Assembly (NCBI GenBank): GCA_000349905.1
Contig: KB722736.1
Span: 1,866,422-1,917,523 of the forward strand
From: Volvariella volvacea V23
Taxonomy: Eukaryota > Basidiomycota > Agaricomycetes > Agaricales > Pluteaceae
DNA: 51,102 nt
Direction of reading: 5' to 3'
The position numbers and the translations under genes are program-made. Shown one piece after another: positions 36,880-48,695 of the stretch. The notes below the pieces were generated by a model, which did no database searches, was not told the DNA's origin, and saw nothing but the letters and a program-made list of their open reading frames with translations. How positions within the stretch are numbered: position 1 is the first letter of the stretch; every line of letters starts with the position of its first letter.

Positions 36880-38386
36880 GATGATCAAGAGTTGAAAGAA
36901 CTGAGAGCAGAGAACAGATGTCTGTCGACTGTTGGTCTGTTGAAGCAGATTTCAGCTTGCTTTTATAACTGCATCCCCACATACATCGGAAAAATAGACT
37001 TTGAGGGAACGAGCTTTCTCTCACCAAGACTCGTTCCCGGTGCTCGAGTAAGTTCGCTAATTCGCCAATAACCTTGACACCGAGGATTGACAGCGAACCT
37101 CCATTACACCCCACAAGTGCAGCTCAATCGTTTGAGAAATGATTCTGCTGCAGCGGGCCGTCATCATCCGCCCGGGCCTCGCAGGAGTATCCTTGTGCAA
37201 CTTGTGCGAGCACGCTATTAACCTTGTGCGATCATCCCGTAGCAACAAATCAGGTTTATTTTGTGCCGATGGTATGTTCAGAAGACGAGTGCCTCCCTGC
37301 GGTTCAGCCTGGCGGCCCGGATGGAGAAGTGATCCCAGTGGATGGTAGTGGAGCTGCTGTTGATTGCCTTGCGCGTAAAGCCTCAGTGCAAGCGCAAGGA
37401 CTTGAGGATAGGGAGTCTAAAATAGCACCAATGCGTCACGTGCATGTTGCCCATTAAGCACGCCCAATAGGAGCTAATAGGAGCAGAGTCGGAGGCAGAC
37501 AAACTGTGAGCCTTCCTCAATGCCGATGAATGCTCTGAATTCGTTCTGACAATGAAGGAACACCTTATACAGTAAATGACATCATTTTTTATGGTGATGG
37601 CAATAGATGACCTTACCTCCTTGAACCCGACGAATCAATTGACAATTCTCCGATTAGCTGCACAAGGCACGGCATGTCTAAAGCCTTTGCCTCGTCTTCC
37701 TGATGATCACAGCACCTTCCATACTCCAACACCCTAATCATCGGCTCCCGAGATTTTCGACAGTCTTCGGGCCAACGAATGTTCATGCACAACATGTCAA
37801 GTCATGAGTGGTGGTTGGTGGAAGAGTAACCGGGCCGCCTCTCTGCCCCACCTTCTTGACGACAGAGAGCAGGGATGAACAGAGGCGCCTCATCAATTAG
37901 CTGGAGACCAATGGAGAAACATTGGCCAAAGGGAGAAAATGAAGGGTTGAGTGGTCATTTGAAGGTCAGCTGTACATCAATGCACCTGCTCCCCCACACC
38001 GGGGCACTGCGCATGGTAATTTACCCCAGAGCCCGGGCGGGAGCAAGGTCCGCTGCGAGATGGGCATCAAATCGGTGTTGCAGTTTGGGATTGGGAGCAT
38101 GTGCACGACGCAGAGAACGATGAAGTACGAGGAAATGCGTAACGGAGTCTGTAAGTAGCTTACTCAATCACCTCGGCTTACCCCGAAAGCGGTCAGTTGA
38201 AGCGCTCAGCAGACGAACTGAGATACCACAAGGAGAAAAGGAACTGCAAGTCGCCTCACTTGAATTCATTGAATCACGCAATGGAATAAATTACAATGCA
38301 ATAACAGTCAACTCATACAATACTACAGCATACAAAATCTCAGACTGGAAGTACATCTCTTTCGAATCAAATCCTGAAGATCCCTT
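36880..38386. other. Intergenic region upstream of the pectate lyase
   Basis: Contains the lyase promoter (TATAAAAG at 36960-36967) and the 3' flank of the next gene. Short open stretches (for example 37224-37457) show no family features. Nothing else recognised. Confidence 0.5.
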
Positions 38387-41300
38387 CTACATTTTCATAC
38401 CGTCCAACTCCAATATGAAATCGTCAATCTGCGAAAATAACTCCAGCACTATAGGGTGATAGGGCAACGCCAACGGAACCCATTTCCTATAATCCTCCTC
38501 CGCCGCCGCCGTGACATCGGTTTGGTTCTGCTTCTGGGGCCGCTGCAACAGCGCAAACTCTCCCTCTTCCAACCCTCTTTCTGACCCCGATTCACAGCAC
38601 TGCTCCATGTCCTGAAACTCGTCGGTCCCCGAGCTTGAGCTGACCCTCGCCATAGAAGACGCTAACGATGAGGGTCGTGATGGTTGAGGTGCATGCAGCT
38701 GGATTTGCGGACTTGTTGGAGTGGTAACCTGTTGAGCCTGTACCACCGGTCGATTATATCGTTCGCGTTCCCTTTCCCGTCTCACACTCCTGTTACTTCT
38801 CAGAGTCGAGCTTCTCGACAGCGATACAAGCCCACTAGGTGACTGGCGATCCGCCGCACCAGCACTGTCAAACCTCCAAGATCAACACCACGAACTACGA
38901 AGATCGAAAGAAAGCACACACACCTTTTCTCAGTGCTAGCAGCACTACCATACGCCGGGGGTGGCTCATCATAATGCTCATTCCCACCGGCATCCTTCCC
39001 ATCAACGCCCTCCACTTCCAGCCCTAATCCAAGCCCAACCCCCTTGCTCGTCTGCAGTCCCAAGCCTACACCATACCCAACCCCAGGTTTTAACAACGCA
39101 GGAACATCCCCCGCCGATATCGATGCCGACGCCCTATGACCATTGGCACCACCCGTATCGCTCACGCTCCTATGCCCATCTCCCCTCGTAGTTGGATGTC
39201 CCCGATCTCCCCCGGGTCGTAGTTGCGGGAGGTGGTGGAGCTGAGGCTGAGATTGCGAGAGGGATTGATTAGAATAGACACGGGATTGGGGTTGTTGTAA
39301 TTGGGATGACGACGGCGACGGTGGAAGCTGCGATTGTCCCTGGAGGTAAGGCAAAGCTTGTGATTGTTGTGATGAAGGGGCTTGCGATTGCGTTGAAATG
39401 TACGGATTTGGAAGGTGCTGTTGCTGCTGCTGTTGTTGTTGTCCAAATGAATATCCGGCAACAGCACTCGCATTTGAATTGGGATATGGTGCTACATTCG
39501 CGAACGTGGGAGCATAAAGACTTGGTTGCGCTCCCGTTGCAGAAAAAGGCTGAGATTTAGGCGGGAGAGGCGGTGGAGGTGGTGGAGGCGCCGATGTTAA
39601 CGATGGAGCAGGCTGGAATGAAGCAACAGATTGGGGATATAGATTTATATACGGGTTCGCCAAACGTGAAGATACGGCTTTGAACATAGCTGCAGGCGCG
39701 TGAGGATTCGTTCGTGGGCAAATCTTGGAACCAGTCGTCAAGCTCAAAGGTGTAGGTGTTTCTGGAGTTGAAGGAGAGAAAGAGGTAGGACCAGCAGTGG
39801 TGGTGGTGGTGGTGGTTAAGGGAGAAGCTATAGATGGTGTAGTAATCGGAGTAGTAATTCCAGTGGCTGTGGCGTAAGGCAGTTCTGTCACACCCCCACC
39901 AGCTCCTCCCCTCGTGGTACTTAAATCCACACCCGCCCGCGCAGTCCCCTGCACACGCCCACGACCCTCCGCCGACTCCACTTCTCTGACCCCCGCCGGG
40001 CGATTCTCGACCTCTCCCGTCGCAGTCGCAGTCGCAGTCGCAATGGGTGGGGACCCTAAATCTGAGCTCAAAACCCCATTCCGCTTCAAGGACGACACAG
40101 GGATCTGAAGCGATCGCGTGTATATGGCATATCGTTTCCGGGGTTGCTCATCATGCGCGTCCAATAGTACATGCGTCGTGGGGCTTAGGCTCACGAGACC
40201 GCGGAACCCGTCGCTGTTACAACCACCCTGACCCTCATCTCCACCCTTTGTGCTCTTCTTTCTTTCAAAAGTGGGGCTCAACTTCAAGTTGCCGAACCTT
40301 TGGCTGGGGCGACTACGCGGCTGCAGCTTGCGCCTCGAGGCTGAGGCTGGAGTCACGGCACTGGTGCTTTTGACATTATCGATGTCAATCCGTTTCTCAT
40401 CAATGGAACGACCAAGAACAGGCTGATCATTGTCATCGATATTGTAATTGATGCTCTTGTGCTTGCCCTCGTCATTGTTTTTCTTCAAGTTGACTTGACC
40501 CTGGCTTTGATTCTCGTGACTTGGATGATCGCCGTAATCGCCGTCTTGGTCTTTGTCGTTATATTTGCGCTTAAGCGACCGAAGGCTGAGGCCCTGTCCA
40601 TCTAAGCTGGTGTTTGACCCCTGGTCCTGGTCGGTTAAGGCATCAAGAGTAGATGTGGAGTCGACATGCGCAGTGCAATAATATTCGAGCTCCGTGAAAC
40701 TGGTTGTGCTTGGTCGCTTCCTGTTCCGTCGGTGAGTCCCTGTTCGTGTTTTTGTTGGCGCATTTGCTCCTTCGGGAACGTCGATCCTTGTCACTTCCTC
40801 GGCAATGGTAGTTGTGCTAATAGTAGAGTTGGAAACATCCAGGGAAGTGTCATCCAAGCGTTCAACCAAACTGCTGCTCCGGACTCCTGGGTTGTCTTGA
40901 TCCCGGTCCACGTCTGTTTCAGGTACATTCGATCCATTCGTCGTAGCTGTCGAGAGCGCAGAGAGGCGTATACGATTCGACGGCTTCAGTTTTCGCTTCA
41001 CTTTCAACCTTGGCTCTTCGTTCTCGTTCTCGTCGCAATCCGTTTCACTCATCTCCTCGAGTAACATCTCACAAAGCTGATCTGAAAGACCTAGTTCCAA
41101 TTGCGAGATGACTTGGGCAGTTATTGATGGCAAGCTGTCGTTCTCTTTCGCTTGATCTCGATCAATGTCCTTCATGCTATCACGGCTCTCGTTATTTTGG
41201 CTATATTCCGACGTAGTTGAACTTGAAATGCTGGTCCTTGTTACCTTCACAGGACTTGGAGGTGGCAAGAAATATCGTTGTGGCTGCGATCGAGTTGGGG

Positions 41301-42424
41301 CAAGAGCTCGGCCTTGACCTGAGATCGTGGAACGGGTAGAGCGATTGATACGAAGTGGAAGGACGGGCGGCAAGACGAGAGGGATTGCAGCATTCCGGAT
41401 TGTAGCATCTGCCGGGCTTTGATTATCACTTGCACTTGCATTAACAGTTGTGGGAAGTGGATCCATTGTTGACGAAGTAGATCTGGGTGTAGGTTGATGC
41501 GTGTTGTTCGCGGTTGTAGAATCAGAAGAGTCGGCATAGTTATGTGCTGCTGTTTCCAGAGATTTTGAATCGGTATCAAGGACTGTAGCAGAGGCGCCAG
41601 AGGTCGCAGAGTCACCCTGTACGTGCGCGTCTTTGGTCGTCTTGAAAGTAGCCGGGGCTGACTCAGAAACAGCGGAGACAATTGATAGAGGAGAATTCCT
41701 AGATAGGTTCGAGCCAGGTCGTTTGGAAGGTCTAGTGTTGTCGGGAGCTTGGTGGCGTGCAGAAGATACTGTCGAGGCCGTCGACGAAGAGGTAAGGGCG
41801 CCACCAAGGTACATGAGCCAAGCAGAGCCTAGATTTTCCGTTGTGATATATCGCCTTGCACGCTTGTCGTTTGCATTTGGGTCTTTGGCTGCTAGGACAC
41901 TGGGGGCGCCTGATTCTGACGATGCGAGAATACTAGAGGCAGTAGAATTGCGAGCACCAGCCGGCAGCAAGGACGACTTGGAGTTAGGGATGCGGGTGTT
42001 CTCTTTCTTTTGGGTGTGAAATTGAAGCGAGTAGCCTGAGATTCCCTGTCGAGATATCAAGTTATGAAACACCAAGGGTGCACAGCCAACGTACGTGTTG
42101 TTTTGGTTCCGAAGATGAATCTGCTAAGTCAAGAAACATATTGCTCCGGGAGTGTGTCGAAGGGGCTGGCAGCTTAGATGCCGGTGCTGTTGTATTGCCT
42201 GCAAGCCTGGTGCCGACTTCCCTGAGAGGAACGAGTTGGAAACGATGAGGGGTATCATCGCGCACTGCAACCGTGGTCTTCATAGTAACCTTTGGCGTAG
42301 ATGCATCTGAGCAAGATGAGAGATTGGAGCCAGCGGAAGGGGTGGAAGACATGCGGTTCTGCTCCAGGGCCCGCATTAGAGCGAAGCGAGAGGAAACGCT
42401 GGGAATATTTGATGAGGTGGACAT
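38387..42424 (-). CDS. Large Ser/Pro/Thr-rich, probably disordered protein
   Basis: Three exons, 42095-42424, 38924-42045 and 38387-38864, join to 1309 residues; both introns are GT-AG and the frame is kept. The protein is low-complexity throughout: Ser/Thr-rich N-terminal half, several Lys/Arg clusters (for example LKVKRKLKPSNRIRL), an acidic patch EMSETDCDENENEE before it, proline runs (PPPPPPLPP), a Gln run, Gly/Leu repeats (GVGLGLGLEVEG) and a PPPAY motif near residue 1140, which is the PPxY type bound by WW domains. No enzymatic domain is seen. A role as a regulatory or scaffold protein is only a guess. Divergent from ric8 with 644 nt between starts. Confidence 0.8.
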
Positions 42425-43068
42425 AGCGGGTCGTTGGCTTGTCCTTGGGTTGGCGAGGCACTAATGAGCGCCCCGCTAGAAGATGGTGTGGTGGATGGCA
42501 GCAAGGCTCGGTAAAGCTCATGACAGAATATGACCATAAATATTATGACAACACCCGGTCGATCGCCGCATGCTCCCAGGCCGTAGCGCTGTCGCTGCAC
42601 CGAACAAAAATGTCAGGCCTCCTTGCTGGCACATTGCTAGTGGAAGTGATAGGCAACAAGAAATGTGAAGCGGTTTCAATCAATTAAGAGTATCTTTATG
42701 GCTCGCCCAAGTTGCGTCGGCAAAATAATCAGCCCCTGTTACGTCTTTGCTGGCAAATTTCAGGGTCTCGAGATAGGTCCGCATCGATGTGGGCACGCTG
42801 GCCAGGATGAGATGAATGACTGACAGAACAGATAACCGGTCAACAGACGGATCCGGGCTGGGGGCGGCCATAACGGAATACAAAGGGAATGATAGCAGTG
42901 GTGTCAAGCGTGACTATAGTAACGAATTAGATGGATATTCAAATATTGCAATCACTAATATCCTTGCCTTCCTCCTCCATCTTGTCTCAATTTCTCCAGT
43001 CCCCACCCCCTCGCCATCCTCCATCGTCGTCTGCGGTCTAGGGACAGCCGCTCTCCTCCTCCTCTTCC
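42425..43068. promoter_or_regulatory. Divergent promoter region (disordered-protein gene and ric8)
   Basis: 644 nt between two start codons on opposite strands. CT-rich tract (42960-43065) precedes ric8, as common for fungal housekeeping promoters. No clear TATA. Confidence 0.4.
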
Positions 43069-45225
43069 ATGTCGGATATCCTCAAGGCGTACAAAGCACT
43101 CACCGCCGCTTCACCAAGGTCGGACGTGACCAGCGTCCTGCAGTCAATTGTCAATGGTCTGTTGCACTTCGTTCAGCTCCACCGTTCACCGTTCCAACAC
43201 ACGAAATCACAGCCTTACCACCATCCGATCCCACATCGCACACCGAACTCATCTCCGCTCTCCTGGATGATCTGAAAGCATGTAGTGCGGGCTCGGAATC
43301 TCGCTTGACCACACAAGGTACGCCTATTCAATTCAAATTATGTACGCCTCATCCCTGATGTTGATCCTCGTTGATTCTAGACGCAGCGCAGGCGCTGCTG
43401 GCTGTGAAAATGCTCGGCAAGAACCCCACGGGTTCGGCGCACCTTGCCACTGAAGCGAATTTCAAGCTTCTTCTCTCGTTTACATCTACCTTCAAAAACG
43501 ACCAGGATGCCTCAGGCGAAGCCTTACGCGCTATCGCAAATGCCCTTCTCTTGATAGATCGCTCGCGTTCAGTCTTCATTGACAAGGAGGTGGATGGTGG
43601 CGACATCTGCGTAGGCTTGACGGAGGTAAGTACCCGCTCACGTCTTCCACGTTCCATGCGATAGACGTCTTGTTCCCATAGCAAGCGACAAGTCCCGATA
43701 TGCTATTCGTATTATCCCGGATACTTTTCTTGGTTACAGCCTCCGGTCCTTCCTTAATTCGCAATCTCGTCGAAGACAAGTACCATGGTCGCACTTTCGT
43801 TGACATCCTATCCGCGAAGCTCGAGTTATTGGCTGTAGAGTTGCTAACGAGTACTCGAATGGCTAAGGAAGCAATGGTGGATATGCTGAAACTTGCCTTT
43901 AATCTTCTTCTCCACTACCCCAAGGTTCGTACACATTACCTACATTTGACAGATTACTCTTATCCATGGTCTAGATGGTCGAAACTGATCCGCAAACAGC
44001 AAGAGAAGATAGAGAGAAAGTAATGGGCGATTTCTGGAACGCTAAATTAAACGGGTTCGTGGATTCATCATCATCTTCAGGAACGCCGGTAACGTCAATT
44101 ACGCATATAGGCTCCTCCCACCTATGCTGCGACTCTTTAATACCCTTCCACCTACCTTCCCATGCCCCATCGCACCTCCTCTCACTCACGTAATTCACTC
44201 CCTTATCACGATTCCTATCAGCCCCTCCCTCAAGCCCATCTGGTTTGCAAGTAATTATGCACAAGGCCGGGGCTCAGCCTCGGGTAGTCCAAAGAACTCA
44301 GGATCTGGTACTCCTGCTCGTTCTCACTCTAGCAGTCGAAGTGACTCACCAACCCGCAATGCTTCTTCCTCTTCCAAACCCTCATCTCCCAAACCATCCA
44401 CTCTCGATCGCGCCCTCAACGTTCTCGCAGGTGGTCGTCGATCACTCTCAATCTCAAGAAATTCCAGTAGCGCACAGCAATTGAGCAATTACGATGTCCT
44501 TCAGCGTGCATGGGATCTCCTCGAAGTGTCATTTTTGCACTATTTCCCTGGCACAATTGATCCAGACACGTTGAGCATAAGAACGAAAGTTCGACAAGAA
44601 TCACCGGATAACACTTTGGACGATATGCTATCCCCTCTGCTGGTCCTGATATCCAGGTTGTGTCTGGGGGATGAGAACAGTAGATCGAGGGTTAGACAAT
44701 GGCTAGTCCCAGAAGACTTGGACAGAGATTCACCGTTGGAAGGAAGACCAGATCTCTTGGGAAGATGTTTAAGGCTTCTAGGCAGTGTTTACCACCAGAG
44801 GCTAAAGGATGCCGTTGGCGAGATGCTATTCGCTATGGCCGATTCGAATGGTACGCTCGTCATTAACGTCTAGTACCTTGTCGCTCACTTCCCCAATCAT
44901 AGCCTCTACCCTTTCTGCCCTCGTAGGCTATGGCAATGTCGCCGGTTTCCTCTTCCACAAAGGTGTCGTCAACGTACCACCCCCTGACATGAGCTCCACT
45001 GGGTCTTCGGCCCCTCTCGTCACACCATCAGGCAAACCCATCAACCCCATTACTGGAACTACACAAGAACTCAAGTTGGAGGCTCCGGAGATGGACGATG
45101 ACGAGAAGGAAAGGGAAATGGAGAAGTTGTTTGTCTTGTTCCAGAGATTGGAGAGCACTGGTGCGCTGCCGAAGAGCCAGAATCCGATTAGGAAGGCTAT
45201 ACAGGAGGGAAAGCTGAACATGTGA
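43069..45225 (+). CDS. ric8: Ric8/synembryn, G-alpha chaperone and exchange factor
   Basis: Ric8 proteins fold and activate heterotrimeric G-alpha subunits in the cytoplasm. Exons: 43069-43156, 43177-43317, 43381-43625, 43682-43924, 43975-44054, 44111-44850, 44903-45225; 619 residues if the first junction is correct. Armadillo-type family stretches are visible: LLDDLKACSAGSESRLT, ALLAVKMLGKNPTGSA, EALRAIANALLLIDRSRS, PPLTHVIHSLITIP, GYGNVAGFLFHKG, and the conserved C-terminal MEKLFVLFQRLESTGALPK. A Ser-rich insert (about 44270-44470) is specific. Odd point: between exons 1 and 2 the frame changes across only 20 nt (43157-43176), so this is either a frameshift/assembly error or an implausibly short intron. 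Confidence 0.88.
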
Positions 45226-46349
45226 AGTGCACTCAGGAATTCGGTGATACTCTGCGCATATACGTACTCGGAGGAGATGCGATGAAACATGATGAAGATA
45301 TGTGAATGAAGGGACGATGAAGATACGATTTAGGAGACGAAAAAGACTGACAACCAACAAATGAGATGACGAAACCTGGGAGGGGCGCTCAAGAGCTGTC
45401 TACCCTTTCTTTCCCTCCATCCCCTGCTCCCCCTTTCGTCCTATAAAAACTGACCATCTGGAAGTTCCAGGGAAACGACTCGATTAATTCTTAATGCTCA
45501 CTTACCCCTCATGCCCGTTGTCCATTCTTCGTTTTTTCACACACATTTTTGGAATCAAACGTGTGCATATATATCATTTCCTTCACTTTCCCCCCTCTCT
45601 CCTTTCCGTTCATTTCTTGCCGATTGCTGCTACTAATGACTAATGATTCTTGGTTTTACCGTTCTTCACGAAATCACTTATTACTTGGTACTTACTTGCT
45701 TCTAATACTTGTTTCCATACTTTACCTTTACCCTTTCTAACTTTTTTTCGTTATGTAAATGCCTTAATTTCCTTTCTTTTGTTGCTAATAATGCCTATTC
45801 GTCGTGGGCCTGGAGCCGGAAGAATAAGAATATACTGTATTACAGTGCGCCTGCCATACCTGACGGATAAGATTGATCCAGGGCAACTCGAAGAATGTGC
45901 AGGAACGTGTACCCAAGCGGACAATCACACAAGTCGGTGCAAGTACGCGCAATGGCAGTGATCATCGATGTCATTTGCATAACTAACAAGTCACAACTAA
46001 GGAAACACTAGTACTATGAACAAACGAACAACAAGGCTATGTGGTGTTGGGGGTACCCGAGCAGGAGGTTGTATATGCACGTAATAAAGTCATATATGCA
46101 TGGACGTCAGGTTGCTTTTTGGTTTGGGTTTTTCGAGGAGGTAGATGGAGCGAGAAGGTGAGAAGGAGGCTGGCCCAAGTCGACAGTTGAAAAAAGCACA
46201 ACTGCGACTGGGGTTGGAGTGTGTGTGCTATTATTGCACATACAAAAGCATCAAACGATGCATGATACAGCGAATCGACGTCGTCGAACGCAACAGAGAC
46301 GACGCAGGAGGGGAAACGTAAAACGGTGGAGAGAGTGCAAGTCGGTCGC
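45226..46349. other. Intergenic region between convergent ric8 and nsr1
   Basis: 1.1 kb of 3' flanking sequence, pyrimidine-rich on the plus strand (45400-45780). No RNA or protein gene recognised. Confidence 0.5.
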
Positions 46350-48472
46350 TCAGAAGGTGATCTTCTTCCCTTCCGATGCGATAATCCCGCCCGACTTCTT
46401 GGCAGCAGCGGGATTGCCGCCTCTTCCTCCTCTGCCTCCACCCCTACCGCCACCACCACCTCTGCCAGCCCATCCTCTATCTGAGCCTCTTCCTCTTCCT
46501 CCACCGCCACGGCCTCTGCCGCCGCCACCGAATCCGCCACTGTTGTTATCTCTAGGCTGCGAGTAATCCAGCCTAATGTTTCTGCCGTCGAGCTCCTTTC
46601 CGGAACATGCGCCAAAGGCCTTCTTAGCGCCTTCAATATCCTCAAATTCGACGTATCCGAATCCCTTGGGTCGGCCGCTCTCCCTGTCCGTGGGCAGCCT
46701 GACGCTCTTCACTCCCCACTCATTGAAGAAGCTCCACACAGAGTCCTCAGTGGTCGAGAACGACAAGTTGCCGACGAACAGCGTCGTGCTGGGTTCTCCA
46801 ACCTCGTCACCGAACGCTTTAGCTCTTCTCTCCCTAGCGTGCTCCTTATCTTTAGGCGGCCTGGGCGTGGACTTGTCCACGTTGATAGCTCGGCCATCGA
46901 TCTCCTGGCCGTTCATCTTGAGAGCAGCCTCCACAGCAGCGGCAGTGGCGAAATGAACGTAGCCGAACCCACGAGATTTGCCGGTGTTGCGATCGACTTG
47001 GACCTCGGCCGAGACGACTTCACCGCAAGAAGCAAACTCTTGGGCTAGACGATCGTTATCAACAGACCAAGAGAGTCGGCCGACGAATATTGACTTGGTT
47101 TCCTCTTCGTTTGTGCCGTTGCTGGTGGCTGCAGCGGTGGTGGTGGCTGCAGCGGTGCCGTTGGCGAGCTTGGCCTTTTTGGTGGCGGGAGCGTCGTCAG
47201 CTGCCTTTCGCTTGTTGGCTGGCGGGTGACGTGAGAAATTGGTTATCGAGTATGAGAAAAGAGAAGCGACGTACTGGGTGCGGGTGCAGGTGCCTTGGTT
47301 GCTGGCTTAGCAGCAGCAGTTCCATCCTCCATCTCCACGTCAGAATCCGACTCATCCGAGTCGGATCCTTCGCTCGAGGAAGATGCGGGTTCCTTCGCTT
47401 TTGCAGCTTGCGTCTTGGCAGCTGGCTTAGCCTCCTCTTCAGACTCGCTTGAATCTGAATCTGAATCCGACTCTTCAGATGAGGCATCAGCCTTTTTGGC
47501 GGCAGCAGCTTTCGCGGGAGCAGCAGCAGCCTTCTTTGGTGCTTCATCCTCAGACGACTCTGAGTCTGAGTCTGAGTCGGACGACTCGGCGGTTTTTGCG
47601 ACTACAGCTTTGGCGGGCTTCTCGTCCTCAGATTCGGATTCTGAAGACTCGCTGGAGGACGATGCGGCTTTCTTTTCTGGGGCGGCTTTTGAGGGTGCAG
47701 GCTTGCCTTTTGCTGTAGATGGGGCGGCAGGTTTCGCCTTTTCATCTTCTGAATCGTCAGAATCAGACTCGGAGGAATCGGATGGTGATGGGGCTTTTGC
47801 AGGTGTGGACTTTGCGGGTGTGGACTTTGCTGGAGCAGCCTTGCCTTTGCCATTCGTTGTCGGTGCAGATTTTGATTTTGCTTTGGACTTCTCGTCTTCA
47901 GATTCAGATTCAGACTCGTCGGAGTCGCTTGAGTCATCCTTTTTAGCCGGTGTAGCTTTTACTTGTGCGGCCTTGGGCTTGTCCTCTTCAGAGGATTCGC
48001 TTTCGCTGTCCTCATCTGATGATTCATCCTTCTATCACACGAGGAAGATTAGGTTTGAGTGAGATCAAAGAATGGTGTAAACTAACACTGGCAGCAGCTT
48101 TGCCGTTTGTTGCAGGGACAGCCTTTGGCTTGGGTGCTTCCTCTCCGCTCTCACTTTCCTCAGATGACTCGTCGGAACTTTCAACTGGCTTGGGTGGTGG
48201 TGGCGGAGGCTTTGCCTTCACAGGTGAGGCCTTCTCTTTTTTGCTTGCCGATTTTTTCGGCTCCTATGCAGAGACAAATCGTAGAATGTGAGATTCTCAT
48301 AACATTAACGTTGGTCACCGATACTCACAGCAGCTTTGGCAAGGATGTCCTTGGATGAAGCAGGGACCTTGGCAGGTACTTTCTCCTTCTTCTCCTTCTT
48401 CTCCGTCTTTGCTGGCGCAGCAGCGACCTTTGTCTTTTTTTCAGACTTTTCTTTCTTATCAACCTTGGCCAT
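46350..48472 (-). CDS. nsr1: Nucleolin/Nsr1-Gar2-like nucleolar RNA-binding protein
   Basis: Functions in pre-rRNA processing and small-subunit assembly in the nucleolus (family knowledge). Exons 48329-48472, 48087-48263, 47275-48031, 46350-47218; 648 residues. Architecture is diagnostic: Lys-rich start, long alternation of acidic Ser-Asp/Glu blocks (SSDSDESESESEDE type, CK2-site-like) with Lys/Ala/Pro blocks, a KKAK nuclear signal near residue 375, two RRMs (RNP2 IFVGRL with RNP1 SRGFGYVHF; RNP2 LFVGNL with RNP1 PKGFGYVEF), then an Arg/Gly-rich tail and GKKITF end. The opposite strand is open over 47295-48062 only because of the repeats. Shares a 223-nt divergent promoter with the Rab escort gene. 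Confidence 0.94.
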
Positions 48473-48695
48473 TACGACAATATGAGGGTGGGGGAAACGG
48501 AAAGATAATGGACGGAGGCTCGAAGAGAGCGTCTGATCAAATTTTTGGTCAAGATTTGTAGCTCCATATGGCAGTTTGTTCTCATCACGTGATGACAAGG
48601 GCGGTCTTGGACCCTTGAGCGTCATTTAAAGTGAGATCCACTAAACTGACCACTGCTCCTCCACTTTGACCTTGCCCTGCAATCAAGCCCACGCA
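48473..48695. promoter_or_regulatory. Short divergent promoter between nsr1 and the Rab escort gene
   Basis: 223 nt between opposite start codons, including 5' leaders of both. No TATA box apparent; contains a CACGTG-like CATCACGTGATG palindrome at 48583-48594 that could bind a bHLH or CBF1-type factor. Confidence 0.45.
48583..48594. promoter_or_regulatory. CACGTG palindrome in the divergent promoter
   Basis: CATCACGTGATG, a 12-bp perfect palindrome (E-box core) in the 223-nt region between two housekeeping genes. Function inferred only from the motif. Confidence 0.35.

Noticed and set aside
42816..43358. A 180-residue frame starting upstream of ric8
   Set aside because: Its first two thirds have no coding character; only the last part (exon 2 of ric8) is real, and the family N-terminus is in another frame starting at 43069.
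47295..48062. A 255-residue open frame on the plus strand, rich in Ser/Asp/Ala/Phe
   Set aside because: It is the antisense of the acidic Ser-Asp repeats of the nucleolin-like gene; repeats without stops keep the opposite strand open. The minus strand has the RRMs and correct splice sites.
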